The notes beneath the pieces were generated by a model. It worked only from the letters and a program-made list of their open reading frames with translations, was not told where the DNA came from and ran no database searches. This document shows positions 14,636 through 24,494 of a stretch of DNA of 64,000 nt, one piece after another; positions within the stretch are counted from its first letter, which is position 1, and each line of letters starts with the position of its first letter. Origin of the DNA: Aliamphritea ceti (GTDB lineage: Bacteria; Pseudomonadota; Gammaproteobacteria; Pseudomonadales; Balneatricaceae); contig NZ_AP025282.1 of the NCBI RefSeq assembly GCF_024347215.1, positions 3,286,001 through 3,350,000 on the forward strand. The letters are read 5' to 3'. The translations under genes were made by a program, and so were the position numbers.

Positions 14636-15615
14636 TACATCAGCCTCAGGGTAAGCCACAGTGATGGTGCCATTGCCAGTGCGACTATCACCAGATACCA
14701 GCACAAGATCGCTTCATTCACTAAGCGACAGGCCGCTTCAATGTCCCGGGCTTTCGGGGTCGGATCTTCCACCAGCCCCAGTACCGGGCGGTCCTGCCAT
14801 TTGCCGTGATACACCGCACCACCGCCAAGCTTCACACCAATAGCTGCAGCTCCGCTGGACATTACTAAACCCGCATTAGGGCTTTTCCAGTTGCCCCGCT
14901 GACGTTTCCAGGCTTTGAAGGCCGCTGTAGTTTTACCGGCCAGACAATAACTTAATGCGGTTAACCGCGCCGGTATAAAATTCAATACGTCATCTGCCCT
15001 AGCAGCTGCCCAGCCAAAATTCAGATAACGGCGGTTTTTATATCCCCACATGGCATCCAGTGTATTGCTCATGCGATACAGCACCACACCCGGTACACCA
15101 AACAGGCAGAACCAGAAGATCGCGGCGAATACTGCATCAGCACCGTTTTCCAGTACCGACTCAGTGGCTGCTGTCGCAATAGCGGTTTCATCCAGCGTTG
15201 AGGTGTCCCGGCTGACAATCATGCTCACCGCCTGACGGGCACCGTCCATGTCACCTTTGCCTAATGGGTTAGCAATGGCACGGGCATGGCTCAACAGGCT
15301 CTGCCAGCCAATGCCCAGATACAGCACAACACTGCCCAGCAAGGTTTCACACCATATATTCAGTGCCAGTATGTCCATTAACAAACAGGCAAGTACTGTG
15401 ATTGGCAGTACTGCCAGACACCAGGCCAGAATGCCACGGCCTTTACCGGACGCGTCCCCCTGCGCACCGTGGCGGTAGCGGTTTAAATGCTTCTCCAGCC
15501 ACAGAGCCAGGTTACCGAAGCCCACTAATGGGTGATAACAACGCGGCTCCTGAAAACGGTAATCCAGTAGTAAGGCGATTAGAATCGCCAGTACGATGCT
15601 TAATCCTTCAGTCAT
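14635..15615 (-). CDS. cbiB: adenosylcobinamide-phosphate synthase
   Basis: An inner-membrane enzyme that attaches aminopropanol (phosphate) to adenosylcobyric acid. It has 326 residues with about five hydrophobic segments. Family motifs: LLLDYRFQEPRCYHPLVGFG, SMIVSRDTSTLDE, TESVLENGADAVFAAIFW, YRMSNTLDAMWGYKN, and SPNAGLVMSSGAAAIGVKLGG. Both ends overlap their neighbours by TAATG (cobQ upstream, cobC downstream), so the three are translated as a unit. Also called CobD in the Pseudomonas naming. Confidence 0.94.
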   Translation of the reverse strand: MTEGLSIVLAILIALLLDYRFQEPRCYHPLVGFGNLALWLEKHLNRYRHGAQGDASGKGRGILAWCLAVLPITVLACLLMDILALNIWCETLLGSVVLYLGIGWQSLLSHARAIANPLGKGDMDGARQAVSMIVSRDTSTLDETAIATAATESVLENGADAVFAAIFWFCLFGVPGVVLYRMSNTLDAMWGYKNRRYLNFGWAAARADDVLNFIPARLTALSYCLAGKTTAAFKAWKRQRGNWKSPNAGLVMSSGAAAIGVKLGGGAVYHGKWQDRPVLGLVEDPTPKARDIEAACRLVNEAILCWYLVIVALAMAPSLWLTLRLM

Positions 15616-17315
15616 TAGCCTTCACCCAGTTCTTCACGCATCGCTTTTGCACTCGCCTGATCAACTGCACTGATATCCATTTGCAGTAAATCCAATAACT
15701 TTTCTAGCGGTATAGCGTCTTCTACAGCATCTGCCAGACGTTCGATCTGCTGATCCCTGAATGCCAGATAATCAAAGCTCTCAAACTGCGCCAGACCTGC
15801 CCAGCGCAGTACATATTCCAGTGTTGTCTCTTCATCCAGCAGCCCGTGAATATAGCTGCCCATGACTCTGTCATCCGCGTCCCGCGCACCATCTAGAGAA
15901 GCTCTTTCTGAAGAGCTTAGGTCTAAAGAGCCAGCTAATAAAGCACCATTAGATATCTGTTCACCGTGTTGCTGTTCCTGCTCATGTAAGCCATGGAACA
16001 TCGGGATATCCAGCGCTGGCCCGCTGCTGCGGCCAGTATGTATCTCGTAACCGCTGACAACCACCGAGTCATCTGCTGCTAAAAAACCGCGCACATTACG
16101 TAAAATCTTATCGCCGGTCAGGGTTGTTTCCATGTCCAGCAGGCCTAAGCCTTTGTCAGAGCCCGGTGCGGACTCATGACCATCCGGATCATGTACCCAG
16201 TTACCCAGCATCTGATAACCGCCGCAGATACCTAATACTTTGCCACCCAATCGGAGATGACGCTGAATCACTTCCCGCCAGGTAAGATCTGAAATACCGG
16301 CATCATTGTGCTCAGATTTAGCGTATGTATTACGGCCATCCAGCCAGCTCAGATCACCACGGACATTTTTACTGCCCGGCAGGATGATCAGATCAGCGCC
16401 TTTAAACTGCGCCGGGTCTTTCAGGAACTGACAGTCCACCTGCGGATGCATCCGCAACGCATCAAAATCAGTGTGGTTACTGGCACGTGGATACAGTGGC
16501 ACGACAACTCTTAGCTGCTGGTAATCATTGTCACCGGTTTGTTGCTGAGCAACTGCATCTTCGGCTTCAATGTGCAGGTTATGGATATAAGGAATCACGC
16601 CGGTTACCGGTACACCGGTTTTATCTTCCAGCCAGTCCAGGCCAGACTGCAGCAAACGGATATCACCCCGGAAACGGTTGATGATAAAACCTTTCACCCG
16701 GGCTTTTTCAGATTCACTCAGCAGCTCGTAAGTCCCGTACAAATGGGCAAATACCCCACCGCGATCGATATCCGCACAGATCACTACCGGGCAGTCGACT
16801 GCCTCAGCAAATCCCATGTTAGCAATATCATGTTCCCGCAGATTGATCTCTGCAGGGCTGCCGGCACCTTCTACCAGCACAACTTCAAACTCGTCACGTA
16901 AACGGTGATGGCTGGCGACAACTTCTTTTAATAGTTCAGGCTTGTACTGGTGATACTCGGTCGCCTGCATATTGCCGATGGCTTTACCGTGCAAAATTAC
17001 CTGAGCACCCAGATCGCTGTTAGGTTTCAGCAATACCGGGTTCATGCTTATCGACGGCGTCAGAAAACAGGCTTCAGCCTGAACCGCCTGTGCCCGGCCG
17101 ATTTCACCACCTTCAGCGGTTACCGCACTGTTCAACGCCATATTCTGCGACTTAAAAGGCACAACATTAATGCCTTTACGGGCCAGAATCCGGCAAAACG
17201 CCGTCACCAGAATGCTCTTACCAGCGTCCGAAGTCGTGCCCTGTACCATCAGGCTCTGAGGTGAGGAAACGTGTGGTGAAGATAAATGAGATGATCCAAA
17301 TTTAGCAGCTGTCAT
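15615..17315 (-). CDS. cobQ: cobyric acid synthase
   Basis: Amidates the b, d, e and g side chains of the corrin ring using glutamine and ATP. It has 566 residues (family about 480-510). The N-terminal dethiobiotin-synthase-like domain starts MVQGTTSDAGKSILVTAF. Family blocks include SQNMALNSAVT, RAQAVQAEAC and MNPVLLKPNSD. The C-terminal class I glutaminase domain has the cysteine nucleophile in GICGGYQMLG and the histidine in GSYIHGLLDEE. The extra length comes from a short N-terminal extension and a serine/acidic insert (LSSSERASLDGARDADD) before the His motif. Also known as CbiP. Confidence 0.95.
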   Translation of the reverse strand: MTAAKFGSSHLSSPHVSSPQSLMVQGTTSDAGKSILVTAFCRILARKGINVVPFKSQNMALNSAVTAEGGEIGRAQAVQAEACFLTPSISMNPVLLKPNSDLGAQVILHGKAIGNMQATEYHQYKPELLKEVVASHHRLRDEFEVVLVEGAGSPAEINLREHDIANMGFAEAVDCPVVICADIDRGGVFAHLYGTYELLSESEKARVKGFIINRFRGDIRLLQSGLDWLEDKTGVPVTGVIPYIHNLHIEAEDAVAQQQTGDNDYQQLRVVVPLYPRASNHTDFDALRMHPQVDCQFLKDPAQFKGADLIILPGSKNVRGDLSWLDGRNTYAKSEHNDAGISDLTWREVIQRHLRLGGKVLGICGGYQMLGNWVHDPDGHESAPGSDKGLGLLDMETTLTGDKILRNVRGFLAADDSVVVSGYEIHTGRSSGPALDIPMFHGLHEQEQQHGEQISNGALLAGSLDLSSSERASLDGARDADDRVMGSYIHGLLDEETTLEYVLRWAGLAQFESFDYLAFRDQQIERLADAVEDAIPLEKLLDLLQMDISAVDQASAKAMREELGEG

Positions 17316-17349
17316 CGTTTATAACCTGTACTTAATCTTCGCTAGCCGT

Positions 17350-20300
17350 TTAACCGGCCGCTTCCTGTTGTTCATCAATGCTCAGCAGCAAGTCTTGCAG
17401 CTTATCCTGATACTCGCCCGGTTCCTGCCAGAGACCACGCTGTGCGGCTTCCAACAAACGTTCTGCCATCTCTTCCAGCGCATGCGGGTTATGCTCTTCC
17501 AGAAACGCCCGGTTTTCTTCATCAAACACCAGCGCATCAGAGACTTTTTCGTACTGATAATCGGCAATCAGGTTTGTAGTCGCATCATAGGCAAACATGT
17601 AATCCACGCTGGCGGTCATTTCAAACGCACCTTTGTAGCCATGTTCACGCATTGCCCCAATCCATTTTGGATTCAGCACCCGGGAACGGATTACCCGGTT
17701 AAGCTCTTCTTTCAGGGTACGGACTTTTGGCTGCTGAGGGTTTGAGTGATCGTTGTGATACACCTGCGGCATCTCTCCACCGAAGACCCGCACAGCATTA
17801 GTCATGCCTCCCTGGAACTGATAGTAGTCATCCGAATCGAGAATATCGTGTTCCCGGTTGTCCTGATTCTGCACTACCACTTCTAACTGAGATAAACGGT
17901 GCTGAAAGGCCTGTTTAGCCTGCACGCCATCTTCTGCCTCACGGCCATAGGCATAACCACCCCAGTTGAGGTAGGCATCGGCAAGATCACTTTCCTGCTC
18001 CCAGCAACGTTCGTCTATCAGGCCCTGTAAACCGGCACCATAGGCACCAGGCTTACTGCCGAATACCCGGAAACTTGCCTGCCGGGAAGCATCATCGGCA
18101 GACATACCTTCCGCTTCCAGCTCGACTTGTCGGGCTTCGATATTCGCCTGAATAACATTACCGTTACCCGGCTCATCCAGTGCTGCTACTGCCTGAACGG
18201 CAGCATCATATAATTTCATCACGTTCGGGAATGCATCACGGAAAAAACCAGACACCCTAAGCGTCACATCGACCCGCGGACGGCCAAGTCGCTGACAGCT
18301 GACCACTTCAAAATCTACCACGCGATTAGAACCTTGCGCCCAGACTGGCTTAACGCCCATCAGCGACATTGCCTGCGCGATATCATCACCGCCGGTACGC
18401 ATGGTAGCGGTGCCCCACACAGATAATCCCATCTGTTTAGGGTAATCGCCGTGTTCCTGTAAGTGCCTTTCGATCAGTGCGTTAGCGGAACGCTCACCAA
18501 TTGCCCATGCTGCCGGAGACGGAATTGCACGGTTATCCACCGCAAAGAAATTACGCCCGGTCGGCAAAGTATCCAGTCGGCCTCTGGTAGGCGCGCCGCT
18601 TGGCCCCGGTGGCACAAAACCACCGCTCAACCCGCTAATCAGCGAGCTTATTTCCAACTCAGCACTTTGCTGCAATGCCCGGAAAATCACAGTATTAACA
18701 TAGCCCAGCTGCGCTGCTGTATGCGGCAGTTGGCTAAGTGTATCTGCAGTGACTGCGGCGACTTCGGCATCAGCCATAAGCACGTATTGCCTGATCAGCC
18801 CTTTGGCTAGCAGTTCAAGACGCTCACGGGTGTCTGCCTGCGTACGCCAGGCATCATCAGTGACGGCTTGCAGCAACGCAGGTTTTTCGCCAACCCAGAC
18901 CGTATGATCGCCGGTTAACGGCTCGAATAATTCGCCATCGATGCGCAAATTCAGATCCAGCGCGATATTGTCCAGTATGCCGCGGCTATCATCGGCATCA
19001 CCGCGGGGTAAACGCAGCAATGCCACTAACGTGTCTGCCAGCTTATCAGTAGCAGGCAGTTCACCTATGATGTGCAACCCATGGCGAATCTGCGCTTCTT
19101 TGATATCACAGAGATAGGCATCCAGTTCAGACAGGAGGGTTTCTTCAACCTCTTCTTCGCTCACCCCTGCAACCTGCTCAGCATGATGCAAATTGGTTTG
19201 GCTCAGCAGCTCTTCACGTAAGTTTGAATCGTTCAACTGTTGCAGAATCGCTTCACGCAGCCAGTTCTCACGGGCCTGATCCATACCCATTGCCTGATAG
19301 AACTCATCCACCAGCCCTTCCAGCTCAGCCATTTCACCGTAAGTTTCGGCACGTGTCATTGGCGGCATCAGGTGATCAATAATCACGCCCTGAGTACGGC
19401 GCTTAGCCTGCGAGCCTTCACCCGGATCATTAACGATGAACGGATAAAAATGCGGCATCGGGCCCAGAGCTATATCTGGCCAGCACTGGTCAGACAGTGC
19501 CGAACCTTTACCCGGTAGCCATTCCAGATTGCCGTGTTTGCCCACATGAATGACTGCATCCACACCGTAGCAGTGACGCATCCAAAAATAGAAAGCTAAA
19601 TAATTATGCGGTGGGATCAGATCCGGGTCATGGTAATTCGCCACCAGATCGATGTTAAAACCACGGGCAGGCTGAATACCAATGAAGGTTTCACCTAAGC
19701 GCATACCGGACAGCATTAAACGGCCATTACGGCATTTAATATCCTGCTCCGGGCTGCCCCACTGGTCATAAACCGCTTGTTGGCAGTCTTCCGGTAATGC
19801 GCGGAAGTACTCCATATATTCATCAATTGCCATACTCTGCCAGCATGGCAAGGTATGCAGGGTATTCGGGTTATTGGTCACCGAACCCAGCAATTCTTTA
19901 ATCAGGTCATCGCCGCTGGCCGGAATGTTTTCCACCGGAAAACCCGCATCAGCCATGGCGTTAAGAATGTTCACTGTCGATGCCGGCGTATCTAAACCAA
20001 CACCGTTACCGATCCGGCCGTCTTTGGTTGGATAATTTGCCAGAATCACACCGACGCGTTTATCTGCATTGCGCTTATTAGCCAACCGGCAATATGCCAG
20101 AGAAAGCTTAGCAACAAACCGGGCCCGCTCAGCATGCAACGCATAACGTACCACCGAAATTTCACTGCGCTCAGCAAAGTGACTTTCAGCTTTAAAACTC
20201 AGCGCCCGGGTAATGACCCGGCCATCCATTTCCGGCAATACCACCTGCATGGCGATATCCCGGCTGCGCAGCCCCTGGCTGTATTGCTGCCAGTCTTCTT

Positions 20301-21249
20301 CGGTGCTGCTTGAAAGTACCAACTGTAATACCGGTACTTCACGGCTGAATGGCGAATAGAATTCACTCGGCTGCGAACACAGATCCGGGCTGGCCACTGT
20401 GTTACTGGCAAAGCCGGTGGTATTCAGAATCAGCTTGGCATCACTCTGCTCCAGTAACGCGTTAACCAGCGCCATAGATTCAGGATCTTTGAGAGAAGCA
20501 ATTGCCAGTGGCAGCGGGTTAAGCCCTTCACTGCGCAGCACTTCGATCAGATGATCGAACATGTCGGTATTGGCTGACTGTAAATGGCTGCGATAAAACA
20601 GTAACAGGGCAACCGGAGCATCCGGTAACGCATTCGCCTGCCACTCAGCAAAAGAAGCCTGCGCCTGTCCGTTAACATTCTTTTCGGACAAGCTGGCAGG
20701 CTGATAGATCATACAGCGCGGTAATACCTGCGGCTCGCGCCACAGTAGCTCTGCATGTTCAGGAATAAAGGCTGCGCTGAGATAGCGCAGCAACTGTTCA
20801 GCATTCGCAGTGCCGCCTTCCCGAAGGTAGCGCCACACTCGCTGTTGCTGTTCAGCGGTAACATTACTGGCAGTTTCTAACTGCGGATCAGGCGTATCGT
20901 CACCGGGTACCAGAATCAGCGTACGGCCGGGCTTTTTTGCCCAGGCCTGTAAACGCTCAAAACCATATTGCCAGTAGCTGGCACCTCCCAACAGAGAGAC
21001 AACAACGACTTTTGCCTGCTCAAGTACTTTATGTTCATAAAGATCATAAGCGGCTGGTTTTAGAATCTGCATCCAGTTTGCCAGACGGATGCCCGGCAAA
21101 TCAGCAGGCGCCAGATCAACACCGCTGGCTAAACCCGCCAGGGCGCTGTCTGCCGCCGCCATAATAACGATATCGCCGGGGCTCTGATCTAAATCGATGA
21201 TACCTTCTTCATCAACAAAGCCACCGGGTTGTGCTGCCAGTAAATGCAT
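17350..21249 (-). CDS. cobN: cobaltochelatase large subunit CobN
   Basis: A 1299-residue porphyrin-type chelatase large subunit (CobN/BchH family). In the aerobic route it inserts cobalt into hydrogenobyrinic acid a,c-diamide, driven by an AAA+ partner. Recognisable blocks: FYRSHLQSANTDMFDHLIEV, GVILANYPTKDGRIGNGVGLD, HVGKHGNLEWLPGKG, GPMPHFYPFIVNDPGEGSQA, LPTGRNFFAVDNRAIPSPAAW and EMTASVDYMFAYDATTNLI. Full length, no break seen. Its start overlaps the cobW stop (TAATG). The AAA+/VWA partner is probably the ChlI-ChlD fusion at 32011-33852, since no cobS/cobT is seen. Confidence 0.97.
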   Translation of the reverse strand: MHLLAAQPGGFVDEEGIIDLDQSPGDIVIMAAADSALAGLASGVDLAPADLPGIRLANWMQILKPAAYDLYEHKVLEQAKVVVVSLLGGASYWQYGFERLQAWAKKPGRTLILVPGDDTPDPQLETASNVTAEQQQRVWRYLREGGTANAEQLLRYLSAAFIPEHAELLWREPQVLPRCMIYQPASLSEKNVNGQAQASFAEWQANALPDAPVALLLFYRSHLQSANTDMFDHLIEVLRSEGLNPLPLAIASLKDPESMALVNALLEQSDAKLILNTTGFASNTVASPDLCSQPSEFYSPFSREVPVLQLVLSSSTEEDWQQYSQGLRSRDIAMQVVLPEMDGRVITRALSFKAESHFAERSEISVVRYALHAERARFVAKLSLAYCRLANKRNADKRVGVILANYPTKDGRIGNGVGLDTPASTVNILNAMADAGFPVENIPASGDDLIKELLGSVTNNPNTLHTLPCWQSMAIDEYMEYFRALPEDCQQAVYDQWGSPEQDIKCRNGRLMLSGMRLGETFIGIQPARGFNIDLVANYHDPDLIPPHNYLAFYFWMRHCYGVDAVIHVGKHGNLEWLPGKGSALSDQCWPDIALGPMPHFYPFIVNDPGEGSQAKRRTQGVIIDHLMPPMTRAETYGEMAELEGLVDEFYQAMGMDQARENWLREAILQQLNDSNLREELLSQTNLHHAEQVAGVSEEEVEETLLSELDAYLCDIKEAQIRHGLHIIGELPATDKLADTLVALLRLPRGDADDSRGILDNIALDLNLRIDGELFEPLTGDHTVWVGEKPALLQAVTDDAWRTQADTRERLELLAKGLIRQYVLMADAEVAAVTADTLSQLPHTAAQLGYVNTVIFRALQQSAELEISSLISGLSGGFVPPGPSGAPTRGRLDTLPTGRNFFAVDNRAIPSPAAWAIGERSANALIERHLQEHGDYPKQMGLSVWGTATMRTGGDDIAQAMSLMGVKPVWAQGSNRVVDFEVVSCQRLGRPRVDVTLRVSGFFRDAFPNVMKLYDAAVQAVAALDEPGNGNVIQANIEARQVELEAEGMSADDASRQASFRVFGSKPGAYGAGLQGLIDERCWEQESDLADAYLNWGGYAYGREAEDGVQAKQAFQHRLSQLEVVVQNQDNREHDILDSDDYYQFQGGMTNAVRVFGGEMPQVYHNDHSNPQQPKVRTLKEELNRVIRSRVLNPKWIGAMREHGYKGAFEMTASVDYMFAYDATTNLIADYQYEKVSDALVFDEENRAFLEEHNPHALEEMAERLLEAAQRGLWQEPGEYQDKLQDLLLSIDEQQEAAG

Positions 21250-22349
21250 TAAACCGCTGCTGCCTCTGCCTGGTCAGCAAGCGCTTCATTCAGTGCTGCT
21301 TCGATAACAGACTGTTCGATGCCTTTACCGATGAATACCAGAGAAGTGCCGCGGGTTTCTTCTGCCGCCCATGGACGGTCAAAGTAAACATCCAGACGTT
21401 TACCAACCGCCTGCATTACCTGACGCATTGGCTTACCTGGCAGAGCCGCAAAGCCTTTCGCGCGGAAGATGTTGTACTCTTCGATCAGGCCCTGCAGAAC
21501 CTGCTGCAGTTTCTCGCTGTCCACTTCACCCATCTTAACGACGAAAGAATCGAAATGATCGTGTGCATGCTCATGGTGGTGGTCATGATCATGGTGGTGA
21601 TCGTGATGGTTATGCACATGATTAATACGTTCTTCTGCCTTGGCATCCAGACCCATCAGTACATCCAGCTCAGCTTCGCCGTTGCTGATGTAAGTGGTCT
21701 TAACAGAAGAAGGAACTTTGGCAGTTACCCGGTCCTGAACAACAGTACGCTGAGCTTCGTCCAGCAGGTCGTTCTTGCTAACAACTACCAGATCCGCAGC
21801 GCTCAGCTGATCTTCCAGCAGTTCCTGCAGAGACGGATCGTGATCCAGGCTTTCATCCGCCAGACGCTGTTCCTGTACTTTGTCTGCATCATGTGCAAAA
21901 CGGCCAGCGGCAACCGCAGGACCATCAATCACAGTGATTACAGCATCAACAGTGCAGTACTCTTTAATGCCAGGCCAGTTGAATGCCTGTACCAGCGGCT
22001 TAGGCAGTGCCAGACCACTGGTTTCGATCAGGATATGGTCGATGTCGTCACGACGGGCAACCAATTGCTCCATCACCGGCAGGAACTCTTCTTCCACGGT
22101 GCAGCAGATGCAGCCGTTAGCCAGTTCGTAGAAACCGTTATCACCATTGGCAGCGGTTGCGTTTTCATCTTCACAATCCAGCGGGCAGCTGCGCAGTAAA
22201 TCAGAATCGATATCCAGCTCGCCAAATTCATTCACAATAACAGCAATACGCTTACCGGCAGCCTGCTTCAGTACGTTAGACAGCAGAGTTGTTTTACCGC
22301 TACCCAGAAAGCCGGTAACAACAGTCGTTGGGATCTTATTCAGTTGCAT
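21249..22349 (-). CDS. cobW: CobW family GTPase
   Basis: A 366-residue G3E P-loop GTPase thought to deliver cobalt for B12 synthesis. Walker A: TGFLGSGKTTLLSN near residue 13. The metal-binding motif GCICCTVEEEF (CxCC) is present, with ETSGLALPKP and SKNDLLDEAQ as G-protein motifs. A histidine-rich loop (NHHDHHHDHDHHHEHAHDH, about residues 243-263) lies before the C-terminal CobW_C domain (GFAALPGKPMRQVMQ). It sits directly before cobN, with overlapping stop and start. This fits a role in metal supply to the chelatase. Confidence 0.95.
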   Translation of the reverse strand: MQLNKIPTTVVTGFLGSGKTTLLSNVLKQAAGKRIAVIVNEFGELDIDSDLLRSCPLDCEDENATAANGDNGFYELANGCICCTVEEEFLPVMEQLVARRDDIDHILIETSGLALPKPLVQAFNWPGIKEYCTVDAVITVIDGPAVAAGRFAHDADKVQEQRLADESLDHDPSLQELLEDQLSAADLVVVSKNDLLDEAQRTVVQDRVTAKVPSSVKTTYISNGEAELDVLMGLDAKAEERINHVHNHHDHHHDHDHHHEHAHDHFDSFVVKMGEVDSEKLQQVLQGLIEEYNIFRAKGFAALPGKPMRQVMQAVGKRLDVYFDRPWAAEETRGTSLVFIGKGIEQSVIEAALNEALADQAEAAAV

Positions 22350-22418
22350 TTCTGTATCTCTCTTAATTCAGGCTGTATCACCTTCAAGGCAATACAGCGC
22401 AATTATTCAGCAGGGGGA

Positions 22419-23207
22419 TTAACGCTTCACTGTACGTGGCGTTTCCGGCTTCACTTTTGGACGGTAAACGTGTGCCTGATCTTTGGCATACAGGTAAGAG
22501 TCCGCAAAGTCATCGCAGTCCAGTACGTGGCCAACCAGAATCAGTGCAGTACGGGTGAAACCTTTATCCCGAACTTTTTGCACGATATCTTTCAGAGTGC
22601 CGGTCACGTAATCCTGATCTGGCCATGACGTCCGGTAGCAAACAGCAATCGGGCAATCTTCGCCATAATGCGGAATCAGCTCTTCAACGATCTTATGGAT
22701 ACGTAAAATGCCTAAGTGAATTGCCAGAGTCGCGCCACTTTGTGCCAGCTGCGGCAAACGCTCACGTTCAGGGAACGGCGTTTTACCTTCATAACGGGTC
22801 ATGATTACAGTCTGGGTTACGCCAGACAGCGTCAGTTCTTTACCCAGCATCGCAGCAGAAGCGGCAACCGCACTGACACCCGGAATTACCTGGTAGTCGA
22901 TACCAAACTCTTCCAGACGGCGAATCTGTTCACCGATAGCACCATACAAAGCCGGATCGCCACACTGTAAACGGGCAACATCTTTGCCCTCTTTGTGCGC
23001 TTCTTCGATGACAGCTGAGATTTCGTCCAGATCGATACTGGCGGTATCAATGATCTTTTCAGCGGTATCTTCCACTTCAGCCAGTACTTCACGGGGTATC
23101 AGTGAACCGGCGTACATTACTACCGGACACTTCTTCAGTGTCTTCATCCCTTTAAGGGTCATCAGATCCGGATCACCCGGGCCAGCACCAATAAAATAAA
23201 CGGTCAT
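22419..23207 (-). CDS. cobM: precorrin-4 C11-methyltransferase
   Basis: A 262-residue SAM-dependent methyltransferase (CobM/CbiF) methylating C11 of (cobalt-)precorrin-4. It starts TVYFIGAGPGDPDLMTLKG (GAGPGDP is the family's glycine-rich SAM loop), then MYAGSLIPREVLAEV, RLQCGDPALYGAIGEQIRRL and PGVSAVAASAAMLGKELTLS. It follows a 395-bp gap holding two structured repeats, so its expression may be set partly separately from the upstream genes. Confidence 0.95.
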   Translation of the reverse strand: MTVYFIGAGPGDPDLMTLKGMKTLKKCPVVMYAGSLIPREVLAEVEDTAEKIIDTASIDLDEISAVIEEAHKEGKDVARLQCGDPALYGAIGEQIRRLEEFGIDYQVIPGVSAVAASAAMLGKELTLSGVTQTVIMTRYEGKTPFPERERLPQLAQSGATLAIHLGILRIHKIVEELIPHYGEDCPIAVCYRTSWPDQDYVTGTLKDIVQKVRDKGFTRTALILVGHVLDCDDFADSYLYAKDQAHVYRPKVKPETPRTVKR

Positions 23208-23352
23208 TTTTCATGACTCCTGCAAACACGCATTGTTGTTATTCAGCAATTCCCTGCACGGGCAGGAAATCCGGGTATTACATGCCACGCTTCAACTTAC
23301 TCTCAGGTCCACCAGCCACTTCAAGCGTTATCATTACGCTTTCAAGCGGGTT

Positions 23353-23461
23353 CTGGCGTCATAAGCGCAGGTCAGACAAGGAACAAATTCACCGAGGGAG
23401 CGGATCTTATGTAAATAAGTGAGCATCCCGAGGCGAATTTTGACGCCGTATGTCCAAGCGC
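23353..23461. repeat. structured repeat, copy 1
   Basis: 109 bp, beginning CTGGCGTCATAAGCGCAGG and ending CCGTATGTCCAAGCGC. It contains nested inverted repeats: outer AAATTCACC / GGCGAATTT and inner CTTAT / ATAAG. The base pairs differ from those in copy 2, but pairing is kept. Confidence 0.8.
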
Positions 23462-23476
23462 TACAAAAGCGCCTCT

Positions 23477-23584
23477 CTGGCGTCATGAGCGCAGGTCAGA
23501 CAAGGCAAAATCTGTTGAGGGAGCGGAGCTTATACGTATAAGTGAGCATCCTGAAACAGATTTTAACGCCGTATGATCAAGCGC
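23477..23584. repeat. structured repeat, copy 2
   Basis: 108 bp, same ends as copy 1 with about 75 percent identity by eye. Outer arms AAATCTGTT / AACAGATTT, inner perfect palindrome CTTATACGTATAAG. Copies are 15 bp apart and lie in the same orientation in the cobM-cobJ gap. Confidence 0.8.
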
Positions 23585-23602
23585 AATAGCCAGAGCCAAT
23601 AG

Positions 23603-24379
23603 TTAGAGTTTTTTGCTATAGCCGCGTGGCGTATAAACCCACTCTTTGCTGCCATTCAGAATGTGCTTAGTTTCACTGTTACCCACGCTAACCATAGTGA
23701 ACATATCCACGTCTTTAGCATCCAGCTCACCCAGAGTGATGATACGGATAGATTCATCTTCACGGGTCAGCTGACGGCCCAGCAGTACCGGAGTACTCGC
23801 AGGACGGTATTGCAGCAACACGTCACGGGCGTGGTTTAACTGCCAGTCACGCTTTTTGGATACTGGGTTGTAGAAAGACACTACAAAATCACCAGTACCA
23901 GCGCTGTGAATACGCTTATCAATGGTTTCCCATGGTGTCAGCAGATCAGACAGAGAGATGGTGCAGAAATCATGACCCAGCATTGCACCGATGCGGCTTG
24001 AACCTGCCTGCATCGCGGAAATACCCGGTACAACTTCAATTTCAACATCCAGCCATTCAGGATGATCTTCTTTACCCTGCAGCTGCTGATCCAGCAGTTC
24101 GAATACCAGTGTTGCCATCGCATAAATACCGATGTCACCGCTGGAAATCAGTGCTGTATCTTTACCTGCTGAAGCCAGATCCAGCGCCAGACGTGCACGA
24201 CCGATTTCTTCGCCTAATGGCAGGTCGTGGTGGGTCTTGCCTTCACACAACTCACCCAGCAGATCCAGATACAAACCGTAAGCAACCAGATCTGTACTGG
24301 CAGCGATAGCAGTACGGGCCTTAGGTGTTAACAGATCAGCATTTCCCGGGCCGGTGCCCAAAACAAATAGTTTTGCCAT
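23603..24379 (-). CDS. cobJ: precorrin-3B C17-methyltransferase
   Basis: A 258-residue SAM-dependent ring-contracting methyltransferase (CobJ/CbiH). It opens LFVLGTGPGNADLLTPKARTA, then AYGLYLDLLGELCEGKTHHD, ALISSGDIGIYAMATLVFEL, PGISAMQAGSSRIGAMLGHD, and SFYNPVSKKRDWQLNHARD, all typical of the family. No CobG monooxygenase is seen in the cluster. Ring contraction therefore probably follows the cobalt-containing (CbiH-like) chemistry, with CbiG acting next. Confidence 0.95.
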   Translation of the reverse strand: MAKLFVLGTGPGNADLLTPKARTAIAASTDLVAYGLYLDLLGELCEGKTHHDLPLGEEIGRARLALDLASAGKDTALISSGDIGIYAMATLVFELLDQQLQGKEDHPEWLDVEIEVVPGISAMQAGSSRIGAMLGHDFCTISLSDLLTPWETIDKRIHSAGTGDFVVSFYNPVSKKRDWQLNHARDVLLQYRPASTPVLLGRQLTREDESIRIITLGELDAKDVDMFTMVSVGNSETKHILNGSKEWVYTPRGYSKKL

Positions 24380-24494
24380 TTTTTCAATCTACTCTTCAGT
24401 ATCTGTACCGATGCACAAACATCGGACCTGTTATCAAAACTGCGCTTACCACGCAGACAGCAGTATCAGTTGGTGATATCTGCTTCAGTTCTTT

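Noticed and set aside
21231..22199. Long plus-strand frame opposite cobW
   Set aside because: It mirrors a real, well-conserved gene on the other strand and has no recognisable family.
23353..23584. Direct repeats considered as CRISPR or transposon ends
   Set aside because: Only two units of about 108 bp, no spacers of CRISPR size and no transposase nearby.
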